Shown piece after piece: positions 1-6,923 of a stretch of 10,637 nucleotides of DNA. The translations under genes were made by a program, and so were the position numbers. Origin of the DNA: Chthonomonadaceae bacterium (lineage in GTDB: Bacteria; Armatimonadota; Chthonomonadetes; Chthonomonadales; Chthonomonadaceae). Every line of letters starts with the position of its first letter. Position 1 is the stretch's first letter. Location of the stretch: positions 1 through 10,637 of the forward strand of contig JANXLO010000034.1 of assembly GCA_025355115.1 (NCBI GenBank), read 5' to 3'. A model generated the notes under the pieces. It worked only from the letters and a program-made list of their open reading frames with translations, ran no database searches and had not been told where the DNA came from.

Positions 1-2336
1 AGATCGAACTGTGTGTTTATCTGGCTGAACTTGTGAAGCATCGGATCGTAGCGCCCGACCAAATCGACGGCGAAATCGTTGCGCGCGCGAATTTTCAGGC
101 TATTCGAGAAGGAGATGAAGGTGCCGGTGTTGGGGTCGTACGTGGCGAGGGCGTCGTAGCGCAGATCGTGATTGGGTCGGTACATCATGCGCGTCGACAG
201 CGTCTGAAAGGGCCGGGCCGCGAGGCCGAAGGTCTGGCCAAGCAGGTCATAACCAACCCGTGCTGTGAACTGAAAATGCTGGTCATCGACGTAGCCCGCC
301 TCTGCCGTGATGTTGTGGGATTTTCCGAACACATCGAACTGAAACGGAGTGCCGCCCTCTGGTTGCTCATAATTGTAGTTCACATCGAAGCCGGAACGCC
401 CGCCCAAATGCTGGCGGAGGCGTGTGGTATTGCGCGTGATGTACTGCGCTGCGCTGTCGGTGTAGACTCTCTGCTCGAAGCCGCCGCTCGTCACAATCTC
501 CGTGCGCCCGCGCAGAAGCGCGACCTCCTGCACCGTGAATCCCATCAGGAACCGGTCGTTGGTGAAGTTATGACTAGGTTCCGAGTAGCGACCAATGCCC
601 AGGTCCATACGTAACGGCAGTGAGTGGAGGAAACCTCCACGATAGTTGTAGGTGTCCGTGCTGAACTTGAGTTCCGGCAGCTTCTCCAGTGATCCGAAAT
701 TCCCGTTGCCTGATTGTGGCCCAATCTTCGTGTCCTTGTTGGCTTCCATGGAGAACGAGTAATCGCGAGCGACGTGCTGAAACTGAAATTGAGAATCGAG
801 CTTCGCTGTACGGCTCGAGAACGTGTCGGAGGTATTCAGGTATCGATTGAGGTCCAACGAATAGCTCAGTGAGTTGCGATTGGATCCGTGTGAATCGAAG
901 TCGAAAGCCTGACGCAGGTTGCCAGTCAGCTGATTTGTGCTGCTGGAGAACTGCCCGGTTTGCGCCGTACTGGTCATCCCAAGAGTCAAATCGCCCTGCA
1001 CACCATGCGCGGCGTCGGCGTGATTGAAATTAAAGCGCGTGTTTGAGGATTTCTGATTATCGCCAACGTAGAAGCTGTCCCGCTGCACCTCCGTCGTCAG
1101 CCCGAACCGATTGCTCCCTCCGATACCCTGCTGATGCTTATAACTCGCGTTGAAGTTGCGATCGAAGCCGTCGGCGAAGTAGCCTTGCATGGCGAAGATC
1201 CCGCCATCCTGCGGGCCAAGTCCGGTTCCCAGCCCCGGCAACCGACGAACGTTGCCGTAGCCATACGCGGTGGCGATAGTTCCCGTGGTCGCTCCCGTGA
1301 ATCCGCCGCTCTGCGGAGAGATTTCTGAGGTGTCGAACCCGCTGCCCTGTTTGCCCGCCAGATACGCCTGCTCGATCCGATAGCCCTCGCCAAGCTTCTG
1401 AGTGAGGTCTAGACGAACGAACGTTCCCGCACCCGTGCCTTCGGCAAAAGCGTAGGGGACGCGAGCGTAATAGCCCTCCTTCGTGTTTTGTCCAAACTCC
1501 GGCAGATAATCGGTTCGGGGGCGGCGTGAATCGGGCTTACGCACATCTAGAGGCACGACTATATAGGGGATTGTGACTAGCTTTACGCCGAAAAGATAGA
1601 CACCCACGCGATGCATCACCAGCTTTTTGTAGGGAAACAGCTCCGCATCCTTAATGCGAAACTCGTAGTGATGCTTCACATCGATGCAGGTCGTTGCTGT
1701 GATGTGGTCGGCGAAACTATACCCTGTGCTGCTGCCGGTGAACTCTCCGCCCGTGATATAGAGAGGATCTAAAATGCGATTCTGGAGCAGCGAGGGATCG
1801 AGGACACCGCGTGGATTGTCAAGGCGAAATGATCGGGTGAGCGGATAGACGTGAATTGCCTCGGCATAGGAGGTCGCACCGTGCGATTCCAGCTTCGCAT
1901 TGCCGCTCAGCACCAGCTCCCGATGGATGTTTCCCACAACCTTGTCCGCGGTCACCTTCGTGCCCGCGTAAGTCACCTCAACACCTCCACTGGCACTGAT
2001 GCCGCCCTGGCTATCCGATAAGTCGAGGCTGCCAACCCGAATCTCGGGCACAAGCTGGCCAGGGCGATCAGGTGGAGGACTATCCGTCGACGAGGGAGGG
2101 GCTGAAGAATCAGCGGCACTCTTTTGAGGAGATATATCGGACGAGGGGACGGCAGGCGGAGCAGTCTTAGCCGTAGTGGGAGGCGCACCGGGCGGCTGAG
2201 CAGGAGCTGTCGGGGTCTGAGCGGCCGCAGCTCCTCCTCCACAGACTACGAGCGGAAGTAGCGCACAGCCAAAACGCAGGCGATTAGCTAAATTATGGAC
2301 AGTTGGCGTTTCGATTAAGGTCGTACCTGGGGACAA
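1..2336 (-). CDS. lptD: LPS-assembly outer-membrane protein LptD (OstA), C-terminal end outside the window
   Basis: LptD is the outer-membrane beta-barrel that, with LptE, inserts lipopolysaccharide into the outer leaflet. I translated this frame by hand from 2336 to 1 and found no stop over about 778 codons; the stop lies beyond the left edge. Visible in order: a signal-peptide-like stretch (about residues 18-38, core LRFGCALLPLVV, then GGGAAAQ); a Pro/Ala/Ser-rich linker (about 40-92); an OstA/LptA-like beta region (about 95-190, with GGVEVTYAGTKVTADKVVGN); then a long region of alternating aromatic strands typical of the LptD barrel, such as FNASYKHQQGIGGSNRFGLT and, near the edge, LRYDALATYDPNTGTFISFS. 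No in-frame ATG or GTG exists between the upstream stop and the signal peptide. The only standard start is TTG at 2336, which has no Shine-Dalgarno sequence and overlaps the upstream terminator tail, so the 5' end is uncertain; CTG at 2279 is an alternative. The family call is firm, the start is not. Confidence 0.88.
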   Translation of the reverse strand, partial: MSPGTTLIETPTVHNLANRLRFGCALLPLVVCGGGAAAAQTPTAPAQPPGAPPTTAKTAPPAVPSSDISPQKSAADSSAPPSSTDSPPPDRPGQLVPEIRVGSLDLSDSQGGISASGGVEVTYAGTKVTADKVVGNIHRELVLSGNAKLESHGATSYAEAIHVYPLTRSFRLDNPRGVLDPSLLQNRILDPLYITGGEFTGSSTGYSFADHITATTCIDVKHHYEFRIKDAELFPYKKLVMHRVGVYLFGVKLVTIPYIVVPLDVRKPDSRRPRTDYLPEFGQNTKEGYYARVPYAFAEGTGAGTFVRLDLTQKLGEGYRIEQAYLAGKQGSGFDTSEISPQSGGFTGATTGTIATAYGYGNVRRLPGLGTGLGPQDGGIFAMQGYFADGFDRNFNASYKHQQGIGGSNRFGLTTEVQRDSFYVGDNQKSSNTRFNFNHADAAHGVQGDLTLGMTSTAQTGQFSSSTNQLTGNLRQAFDFDSHGSNRNSLSYSLDLNRYLNTSDTFSSRTAKLDSQFQFQHVARDYSFSMEANKDTKIGPQSGNGNFGSLEKLPELKFSTDTYNYRGGFLHSLPLRMDLGIGRYSEPSHNFTNDRFLMGFTVQEVALLRGRTEIVTSGGFEQRVYTDSAAQYITRNTTRLRQHLGGRSGFDVNYNYEQPEGGTPFQFDVFGKSHNITAEAGYVDDQHFQFTARVGYDLLGQTFGLAARPFQTLSTRMMYRPNHDLRYDALATYDPNTGTFISFSNSLKIRARNDFAVDLVGRYDPMLHKFSQINTQFD

Positions 2337-2368
2337 AAAGAAGCACGGAGGAGTTCACTCCGCCGTGC
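2334..2368 (-). terminator. Rho-independent terminator of the sigma-factor gene
   Basis: Read on the minus strand, arms GCACGG and CCGTGC flank an inner stem GGAG/CTCC with one mismatched pair and a TGAA tetraloop (hairpin 2343-2368). A T-rich tail, TTCTTTTTG, follows at once (2342-2334). This is a textbook intrinsic terminator, placed 112 bp after the sigma-factor stop codon. On the plus strand no U-tract follows the hairpin, so it acts in one direction. Its tail overlaps the only standard start codon available to lptD. Confidence 0.85.
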
Positions 2369-2428
2369 CCATGCTCCGCCGATCTTCACTCAGGGCATCT
2401 CCATCTGAAAGACGCTTGTTTTTTCTTT

Positions 2429-2450
2429 GACGGTGTTTTCAACACCTGTC
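2429..2450. repeat. Small hairpin in the sigma-factor 3' untranslated region
   Basis: An inverted repeat with arms GGTGTT and AACACC and a 3-nt loop (2432-2446) extends by three more pairs (GAC/GTC) past a single bulged base. On the minus strand it is followed by an A-rich run rather than a U-tract, so it is not a second terminator in the direction of transcription. It could protect the 3' end of the mRNA or be incidental. Confidence 0.35.
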
Positions 2451-2480
2451 ATTTCTTGCATCTTGTTTGTAATGGGACAC

Positions 2481-3572
2481 TTACTGTCGGATTAGTTCAC
2501 TGGGGCCGAAATGGCGCAGCTTCTTCAGGGCGCGAAGCTCGATCTGCCGGACTCGCTCGCGGGTAACGTGCAACCGACAGCCGACCTCCTCGAGAGTGCG
2601 GGCATAGCCATCGTCGAGGCCGAAGCGCATGCGCAGAACCTCTTTTTCGCGAGGAGTCAGACGGTCGAGCACCTCTTCGATCTGCTCGCGACGGATCAGG
2701 TTCAGCGTGGCCTCCGAGGGGGAGACCGCGGTCTGCGACTGGATGAAATCCGCGAGCTGGCTGTTGTCCTTCTCTCCTACCGGAGTTTCGAGGGAGAGCG
2801 GCTCCAATGCGATTCGCATGATCTCATTGACGCGCTCCACTGGCACTTCGAGCTCACGGGCGATCTCCTCGACGGTGGGGTCGCGGAGAAGCTGCTGGCG
2901 GAGACGGCTGGAGGCTTTTACAAGCTTATGGATGATCTCGGCGACGTAGACCGGAATGCGGATGGTGCGGCCCTGATTGATGATGGCACGGGCGATGGCG
3001 CGTCGGATCCACCAGGTCGCGTAGGTGCTGAAGCGGTAGCCCTTGCTCGGGTCGAATTTCTCGACGGCGCGGATGAGGCCGATGTTGCCCTCCTGAATAA
3101 GGTCGGGAAGGGGAATGCCGCGCACGCTGTATTTTTTGGCGATGGAGACCACGAGGCGCAGGTTCGCCTCGGTCAGTTTGTCCTTGGCCTGCTTGTCTCC
3201 GCGTTGCACGGCGCGAGCAAGACGGATCTCTTCATCAGCGGTGAGGAGCTGTGCGCCTCGGGCGCGGCTCATCCAAACTTGGAGGCTCTCCTCGTTGCGG
3301 TGGCTGTCGTTTTCCTCATGCATCAAATGAGGCATTCCGCCTGTTCTGATGTCCGCATCTTCTCCGGTTGAGGCCGCCGACTCCTCCTGATAGACCGCGG
3401 CTTCGACCACGACGTCGCTCTCAAACAGAGTCATCAGGTCGTCGCTGGGCTCGTTATCGTAAGAGTCATCCGGCTCTTCTTCGGCTGCCTCGGGCTCGAC
3501 GGGGCGCGCTAAAAGGCGGGCATCGCGTGCTCGGCTCTGAGTTCTGTCCAGAACAGCGGACTTTGTATTCAT
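2481..3572 (-). CDS. RNA polymerase sigma-70 family factor, RpoD/SigA-like without region 1.1
   Basis: This directs RNA polymerase to promoters. The 363-residue protein has an acidic, low-complexity N-terminus (about 25-70, rich in Glu/Asp) where primary sigmas carry region 1.1. Region 1.2 follows (about 97-130), then region 2 (about 131-203, with [20 protein letters not shown] and [16 protein letters not shown]), region 3 (about 207-285) and region 4 (about 297-357, with [19 protein letters not shown] and the helix-turn-helix [18 protein letters not shown]). Region 2.4 has Arg191 and Ala194 where E. coli sigma-70 has Gln437 and Thr440, which contact the -12 base. That, and the missing region 1.1, suggest a group-2 (accessory) factor rather than the primary sigma. 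ATG at 3572 is preferred because GAGGAG lies 8 nt upstream; an in-frame GTG at 3581 would add three residues. It is transcribed from the consensus promoter at 3739-3767 and ends at the terminator at 2334-2368, so it is probably monocistronic. Confidence 0.93.
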   Translation of the reverse strand: MNTKSAVLDRTQSRARDARLLARPVEPEAAEEEPDDSYDNEPSDDLMTLFESDVVVEAAVYQEESAASTGEDADIRTGGMPHLMHEENDSHRNEESLQVWMSRARGAQLLTADEEIRLARAVQRGDKQAKDKLTEANLRLVVSIAKKYSVRGIPLPDLIQEGNIGLIRAVEKFDPSKGYRFSTYATWWIRRAIARAIINQGRTIRIPVYVAEIIHKLVKASSRLRQQLLRDPTVEEIARELEVPVERVNEIMRIALEPLSLETPVGEKDNSQLADFIQSQTAVSPSEATLNLIRREQIEEVLDRLTPREKEVLRMRFGLDDGYARTLEEVGCRLHVTRERVRQIELRALKKLRHFGPSELIRQ

Positions 3573-3581
3573 GAATGCCAC

Positions 3582-3887
3582 TCCTCTCCTTCGACGTTCG
3601 ATGTCTCGTATGCGGTGGCGTGCTTCAGATATGGGTAACTACGTACTATTTTTCACAGACTGGCCAAAGGACAGTCCGCGCAATTCGTCATTAGGTTTAT
3701 AATGGGCTGTCGGGCCGGATAAGATAGCTCTCTAGCGTATTATAAGACAGCATTGCGCATTTGTCAAGCGGTTTTAGTTGCGCTCTCCAAAAAAACTTTT
3801 CAACAGCCTTAGATTCATCTTCTGGCATAAAAGCGATTGTGTGCAAATCCGTGCGTCGTATCGCATGGCTCGCAAATGGCGATCCGA
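3582..3887. other. Intergenic region between iscS and the sigma-factor gene
   Basis: These 306 bp are more AT-rich than the flanking genes. They hold the sigma-factor promoter (3739-3767), an A/T-run stretch just upstream of its -35 (about 3787-3800) that could act as an UP element, and a leader of about 160 nt. Inside the leader a 12-codon reading frame without a clear ribosome-binding site (3653-3691, minus) encodes a short CxxC peptide. I see no convincing intrinsic terminator for iscS here and no riboswitch that I recognise. Confidence 0.7.
3739..3767 (-). promoter_or_regulatory. Consensus sigma-70 promoter of the sigma-factor gene
   Basis: On the minus strand a perfect -35 TTGACA (3767-3762), a 17-bp spacer and a perfect -10 TATAAT (3744-3739) point toward the sigma-factor gene. 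Transcription would start near 3732, about 160 nt before the ATG. A run of A and T bases upstream of the -35 may add UP-element activity. A match this complete implies strong constitutive transcription by the housekeeping polymerase. Confidence 0.88.
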
Positions 3888-5054
3888 CTACACTACGGCC
3901 TGGAGTTCGCCGGAAAGCTGCCGAAGATTACAGACATTAATTGCCAATGTCTCCAGGGTGTATTGGAGCCCGGCTCGATCTGTGCTGCTGCCCATGGTGA
4001 GGCGCAGCGCACCGCGAGCAATATCCCGGGAGACCCCTATCGCCCTGAGCACATGCGAGGGCTCCGTGCTGCCCGCGGCGCATGCGGAGCCTGCGGATGC
4101 GCAGATCCCAGCCGCATCGAGAGCTAGAAGTATTGGCTCGCCCTGGACGCCTTTCAGACAGAAATGGATGTTATTCGGCATGCGATTCAGACGGCTACCG
4201 CAAATGCGCACTCCGTCGATCGTTGCGGTCAACCGCTCGAAAAACCACTCCCGGAGCTCCGTTAGACGCTCGCTTTCCGAATTGATCTGCTCATGTGCTA
4301 ATTTGGTCGCCTCACCCAGTCCTACGATCCCCGGAACGTTCAGAGTTCCTCCGCGCCGCCCTCGCTCCTGCTCTCCGCCCTCCATGAACCTTGCGAGCGT
4401 GACGCCGCGCCGCACGTAAAGAGCGCCGACTCCCTTGGGAGCATAGAGCTTGTGACCGGAGAGACTGAGCAGATCGATCCGCATCTTCCGCACATCGATC
4501 GGAAGCTTGCCGAACGACTGCACGGCATCAGTGTGGAATAGCACTTCGCGTTCACGGCAAAGGGTTCCGATAGATGTGATGTCCTGGACGGTGCCGATTT
4601 CGTTGTTCGCATGCATCACGGAGACGAGCAGGGTATCCGAGCGCAGGCGTTGCTCTACTTCATCCGGATCGACTCGCCCGTCCGAATCCACCGGCAGAAA
4701 CTCCAGATTATAGCCTAGATGCTGGAGCCGCTCAAGCGGCTCCAGCACAGCATGATGCTCTATGGGAGAGGTGAGAATGTGACGACGCAGGGGGTTCGCC
4801 TCCGCCGCACCGCGGAGAGCCATGTTGTCGGATTCCGTGCCGCCTGATGTGAAGACGATCTCGTCGGGGGCGGCGTTAAGCGCGTCAGCGAGCCTCTCGC
4901 GGGCCTGCTCGACGCCTTCTCGAGCCGCCATACCGACGCCGTAGAGAGCGGAGGAGTTTCCGTATCGTTCCGTGAAGTAGGGCAGCATCTCCGCAAGGAC
5001 TGCGGGCGCGACGGGGGTGGTCGCGGAGTGATCGAGATAGATGGGAAGTTCCAT
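3888..5054 (-). CDS. Cysteine desulfurase, IscS/NifS group I
   Basis: This PLP enzyme takes sulfur from L-cysteine as an enzyme persulfide and passes it on for Fe-S clusters, thiolated tRNA and other cofactors. The 388 residues match the family length. It begins with YLDHSATTP. The PLP pocket shows TSGGTESDN (about 69-77), the His pair in EHHAV (99-103) that stacks on PLP, Asp176 and Gln179 in HTDAVQ, and the Schiff-base Lys202 in SGHKLYAPKG. The catalytic Cys325 lies in SAGSACAAGSTEPSHVL, with a long flexible group-I loop. No IscR, IscU or IscA gene is next to it, so IscS versus NifS naming cannot be settled here. Only 10 nt separate it from the upstream PCD stop codon. The bases before its ATG (CCCTCCT) contain no Shine-Dalgarno sequence, so translation probably depends on coupling to the upstream gene. 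Confidence 0.95.
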   Translation of the reverse strand: MELPIYLDHSATTPVAPAVLAEMLPYFTERYGNSSALYGVGMAAREGVEQARERLADALNAAPDEIVFTSGGTESDNMALRGAAEANPLRRHILTSPIEHHAVLEPLERLQHLGYNLEFLPVDSDGRVDPDEVEQRLRSDTLLVSVMHANNEIGTVQDITSIGTLCREREVLFHTDAVQSFGKLPIDVRKMRIDLLSLSGHKLYAPKGVGALYVRRGVTLARFMEGGEQERGRRGGTLNVPGIVGLGEATKLAHEQINSESERLTELREWFFERLTATIDGVRICGSRLNRMPNNIHFCLKGVQGEPILLALDAAGICASAGSACAAGSTEPSHVLRAIGVSRDIARGALRLTMGSSTDRAGLQYTLETLAINVCNLRQLSGELQAVV

Positions 5055-5064
5055 AGGAGGGCTT

Positions 5065-5355
5065 TTAGCGGGCCAGCGCGTTCATCTTCTGCGCCAGTTC
5101 GATATCGAGGCGGGTGACGCCGCCTGCGTCATGGGTGGTCAGGTCGACGCGGACGGTGCGGTAGACATTGAACCACTCGGGGTGGTGATCCATCTTCTCT
5201 GCGATCAGCGCCGTGCGGCACATGAAGCCCCATGCCTCTGAAAAATCGATGAAGGCAAAAGTTTTGTGCAGCTTCCCGTCAATAAGCTCCCAACCCTCCA
5301 GTGCGGAGAGCAGCTCCTGAAGCTCAGAGTGGGTCAGTTTCGAAGGTCGAGGCAT
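5065..5355 (-). CDS. phhB: Pterin-4a-carbinolamine dehydratase (PCD/PhhB family)
   Basis: It dehydrates 4a-hydroxytetrahydropterin to the quinonoid dihydropterin, recycling the pterin cofactor of aromatic amino-acid hydroxylases; related proteins also serve molybdopterin metabolism. The 96 residues match the family length. The signature is complete: [13 protein letters not shown] at 53-65 with His57, His58 and Pro59, then His75 nine residues after Tyr65, and Asp84. An AAGGA motif lies about 11 nt before the ATG. It sits 41 bp after the J-like gene and 10 bp before the cysteine desulfurase, apparently in one transcript. No phenylalanine hydroxylase gene is in the window, so the actual pterin partner is unknown. 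Confidence 0.93.
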   Translation of the reverse strand: MPRPSKLTHSELQELLSALEGWELIDGKLHKTFAFIDFSEAWGFMCRTALIAEKMDHHPEWFNVYRTVRVDLTTHDAGGVTRLDIELAQKMNALAR

Positions 5356-5396
5356 TGCGTAGGCTTCCTTACTTGCGTCTCAGGCGTCACTGGTGC

Positions 5397-5936
5397 CTAT
5401 TTGGGGGCGGGAGGGTCGAACTCCAGCAGATCGAACCGGCGGGCGGTCGAGTCGAGGGCATCCCGTAGTACCTTATAGGAGTCCTCCAGCCGAGTGCGGA
5501 TGCGCTCCGCCTCTTTGGCCTCCTGAGAATTGACCGGAAACCGGGCAGGATCGCATCTGGCGGCCAGCTTGTTGTAGGCGGAGTAGACCTCGGTGAACTC
5601 CGTGCCCGGCTCTACTCCGAGCAGCCGATAGTGGGAGAGAAGAGGGTCGTGTTGAGGCGAGGACTGCGCGACAGGGGCGGGCGAGGCCCCTCTCCTGATT
5701 TCGTCATGAGTGCGGATCGAAGGGCTGCCCAACGGCTTAGGAGCGATGTCGGGTCGGTTAGGTGACGGGTTTGTCATCGCCTCCCTGAGTTCGCGGCTCG
5801 CATCGACGCGGGACTCGACCTTGCTCAGCCCCGCGGCGTCCGCCTCGTGAGCCTCATCGTCCCATCTGTCCACGCGATCGCGGATTTCAGAGAACTTATG
5901 CCTGGCAATTCTGTAAAAACGTTCGGGAATACTCAT
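5397..5936 (-). CDS. PspA-linked protein with a degenerate C-terminal J domain
   Basis: A 179-residue protein. Residues 1-55 are charged and probably helical (FYRIARHKFSEIRDRVDRW). Residues 56-95 are a Pro/Ser-rich linker. Residues 99-171 resemble a DnaJ J domain: HYRLLGVEPGTEFTEVYSAY, then helix II, then EAERIRTRLEDSYKVLRDAL and a closing RRFDLL. The His-Pro-Asp tripeptide that stimulates Hsp70 ATPase is absent; CDP (128-130) stands at that place. The protein therefore probably keeps the J fold for protein-protein contact rather than classical Hsp70 activation. It starts 14 nt after the PspA stop codon with GGAG 7 nt before the ATG, so it is almost certainly co-expressed with PspA and may act on PspA assemblies. 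The fold call rests on reading the sequence by eye. Confidence 0.75.
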   Translation of the reverse strand: MSIPERFYRIARHKFSEIRDRVDRWDDEAHEADAAGLSKVESRVDASRELREAMTNPSPNRPDIAPKPLGSPSIRTHDEIRRGASPAPVAQSSPQHDPLLSHYRLLGVEPGTEFTEVYSAYNKLAARCDPARFPVNSQEAKEAERIRTRLEDSYKVLRDALDSTARRFDLLEFDPPAPK

Positions 5937-5950
5937 GCATTGACTCCGCT

Positions 5951-6790
5951 TCAGCGCTTGCCCAGCTTCTCTTCTAGCTCACGCAACTGCTTGTCGAGAT
6001 CGGTCTCCGCAACCGGGCTAGAGCCGTTGCCCCCGCTCCCACTGCTCGCCGTCGCGCCGTTGCCACCGAGGGTCTGCATCTGCTGAACATTGGTGGTCGT
6101 GTAACGCGTTGCAGGTGAGCCGCCCAGAGCGAGCTTCTCTTCCAATTTAGCCAGCGCATCGTCGGCTTGCGCGTCCATCTGCGAATACTCCATCTCCCGT
6201 AGTTTTGAGTCCATGCTCGTGTTGGCGACTTCGGCTCTGGCGCTCGCTTCGGACTGCATGGTAGTGATGCGGTCCTTGGCGGAAGACCACTGATTCTCGT
6301 TCTCGCTGAACTGAAACTGATCGAGGGCTTTATTGATCTGAATCTGTATCTGCGCCTGCTTCATATTGGCTTTCAGGGCCAGAGCCTCGGAGGTGCGGAT
6401 GCGGATGCGGTCTTCCTCGTTCTTGATCGCGATCTTGACTTTTTCGGACGCTTCGATCGCCGAGGCCAGGTTAGCGCGCATGCTTTCCAGGGTCTGCTCG
6501 TGACTCGCCTTCTCCCTTAGAAACTGTTTGGCGATCTCGCGATTGCCGCTCTGCAGCGCCAGCGTCGCCTTGCGCTCGAATTCAGCGACCAGGCGCTCTT
6601 CGCTGTCGACGGCCTGCTGGAGATTGTTCTTTTGAGTGATGGCTTGAACCGCGAGCTCGCGATTCTTTATCTGGTTCTCTTTCATCTCCCGAACGGCTTC
6701 GTTTATGATGATTTCCGGGTTTTCCCATTTGTCCAGGTTGCCGTTAATCAGCCCCCTCAAATAGCGGAAAAAGCGTGTGAACACGTTCAT
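5951..6790 (-). CDS. pspA: PspA/IM30 (Vipp1-like) membrane-remodelling protein
   Basis: This is an ESCRT-III-related coiled-coil protein that assembles on stressed or curved inner membrane and helps maintain its integrity. Of 279 residues, the first 20 (MNVFTRFFRYLRGLINGNLD) form the amphipathic membrane-binding helix. KWENPEIIINEAVREM then opens the family hairpin, and heptad-rich helices continue to about residue 222. A Gly/Ser/Thr-rich linker (223-262) and a short charged helix (264-279, DLDKQLRELEEKLGKR) follow. E. coli PspA is about 222 residues, so this C-terminal extension is Vipp1-like. The frame is open further upstream to 6898, but that Arg/Cys-rich stretch is unlike the family. ATG 6790 has AAGGAG about 10 nt upstream and gives the expected N-terminus. 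It is the first gene of the four-gene cluster. I found no sigma-54 promoter and no PspF, PspB or PspC gene nearby. Confidence 0.92.
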   Translation of the reverse strand: MNVFTRFFRYLRGLINGNLDKWENPEIIINEAVREMKENQIKNRELAVQAITQKNNLQQAVDSEERLVAEFERKATLALQSGNREIAKQFLREKASHEQTLESMRANLASAIEASEKVKIAIKNEEDRIRIRTSEALALKANMKQAQIQIQINKALDQFQFSENENQWSSAKDRITTMQSEASARAEVANTSMDSKLREMEYSQMDAQADDALAKLEEKLALGGSPATRYTTTNVQQMQTLGGNGATASSGSGGNGSSPVAETDLDKQLRELEEKLGKR

Positions 6791-6904
6791 GACACCCTGT
6801 CTCCTTCTTGCGCGCAGGTTCGGTATGCGCGTTCTCTGCTTTCCCGAAAACCGACAGCGTCTGCGGGCCGTTCGGCACTTCGCCTCGCAGCGTCTCACTG
6901 TAAA

Positions 6905-6910
6905 ATCTTA
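6905..6910 (-). promoter_or_regulatory. Candidate -10 element of the pspA operon
   Basis: TAAGAT on the minus strand matches four of six bases of TATAAT and would start transcription near 6898, about 108 nt before the pspA ATG. No TTGACA-like hexamer lies 16-18 bp upstream; that position holds the AGCGAATTCGCT palindrome. A weak -35 under an inverted repeat would fit activator-dependent control, but the evidence is thin. Confidence 0.3.
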
Positions 6911-6923
6911 AAGCCATTGCAGG

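Noticed and set aside
33..614. Long plus-strand reading frame opposite lptD
   Set aside because: The minus frame here is clearly the LptD beta-barrel (aromatic strand patterns, no stops). The plus frame is an antisense by-product of GC-rich coding DNA.
2391..2462. Minus-strand 23-codon frame (MQEMTGVENTV...) between the sigma-factor stop and its terminator
   Set aside because: There is no ribosome-binding site and the stretch overlaps a hairpin in the 3' untranslated region. More likely chance in an AT-rich segment.
2511..3371. 286-codon plus-strand frame inside the sigma-factor gene
   Set aside because: It is antisense to an unmistakable sigma-70 gene and its product has no recognisable domain.
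3698..3703. Plus-strand TATAAT in the sigma-factor leader
   Set aside because: No -35 hexamer lies 16-18 bp upstream, and no plus-strand gene follows, since this side is all minus-strand coding.
3768..3887. Possible terminator after iscS (GCGAT ... ATCGC followed by TTTTAT)
   Set aside because: The stem is only 5 bp around a 22-nt loop with no inner pairing; too weak to call.
6791..6898. In-frame N-terminal extension of PspA back to 6898
   Set aside because: The extension is Arg/Cys-rich, unlike the family, and the internal ATG at 6790 has a good ribosome-binding site and the canonical amphipathic N-terminus.
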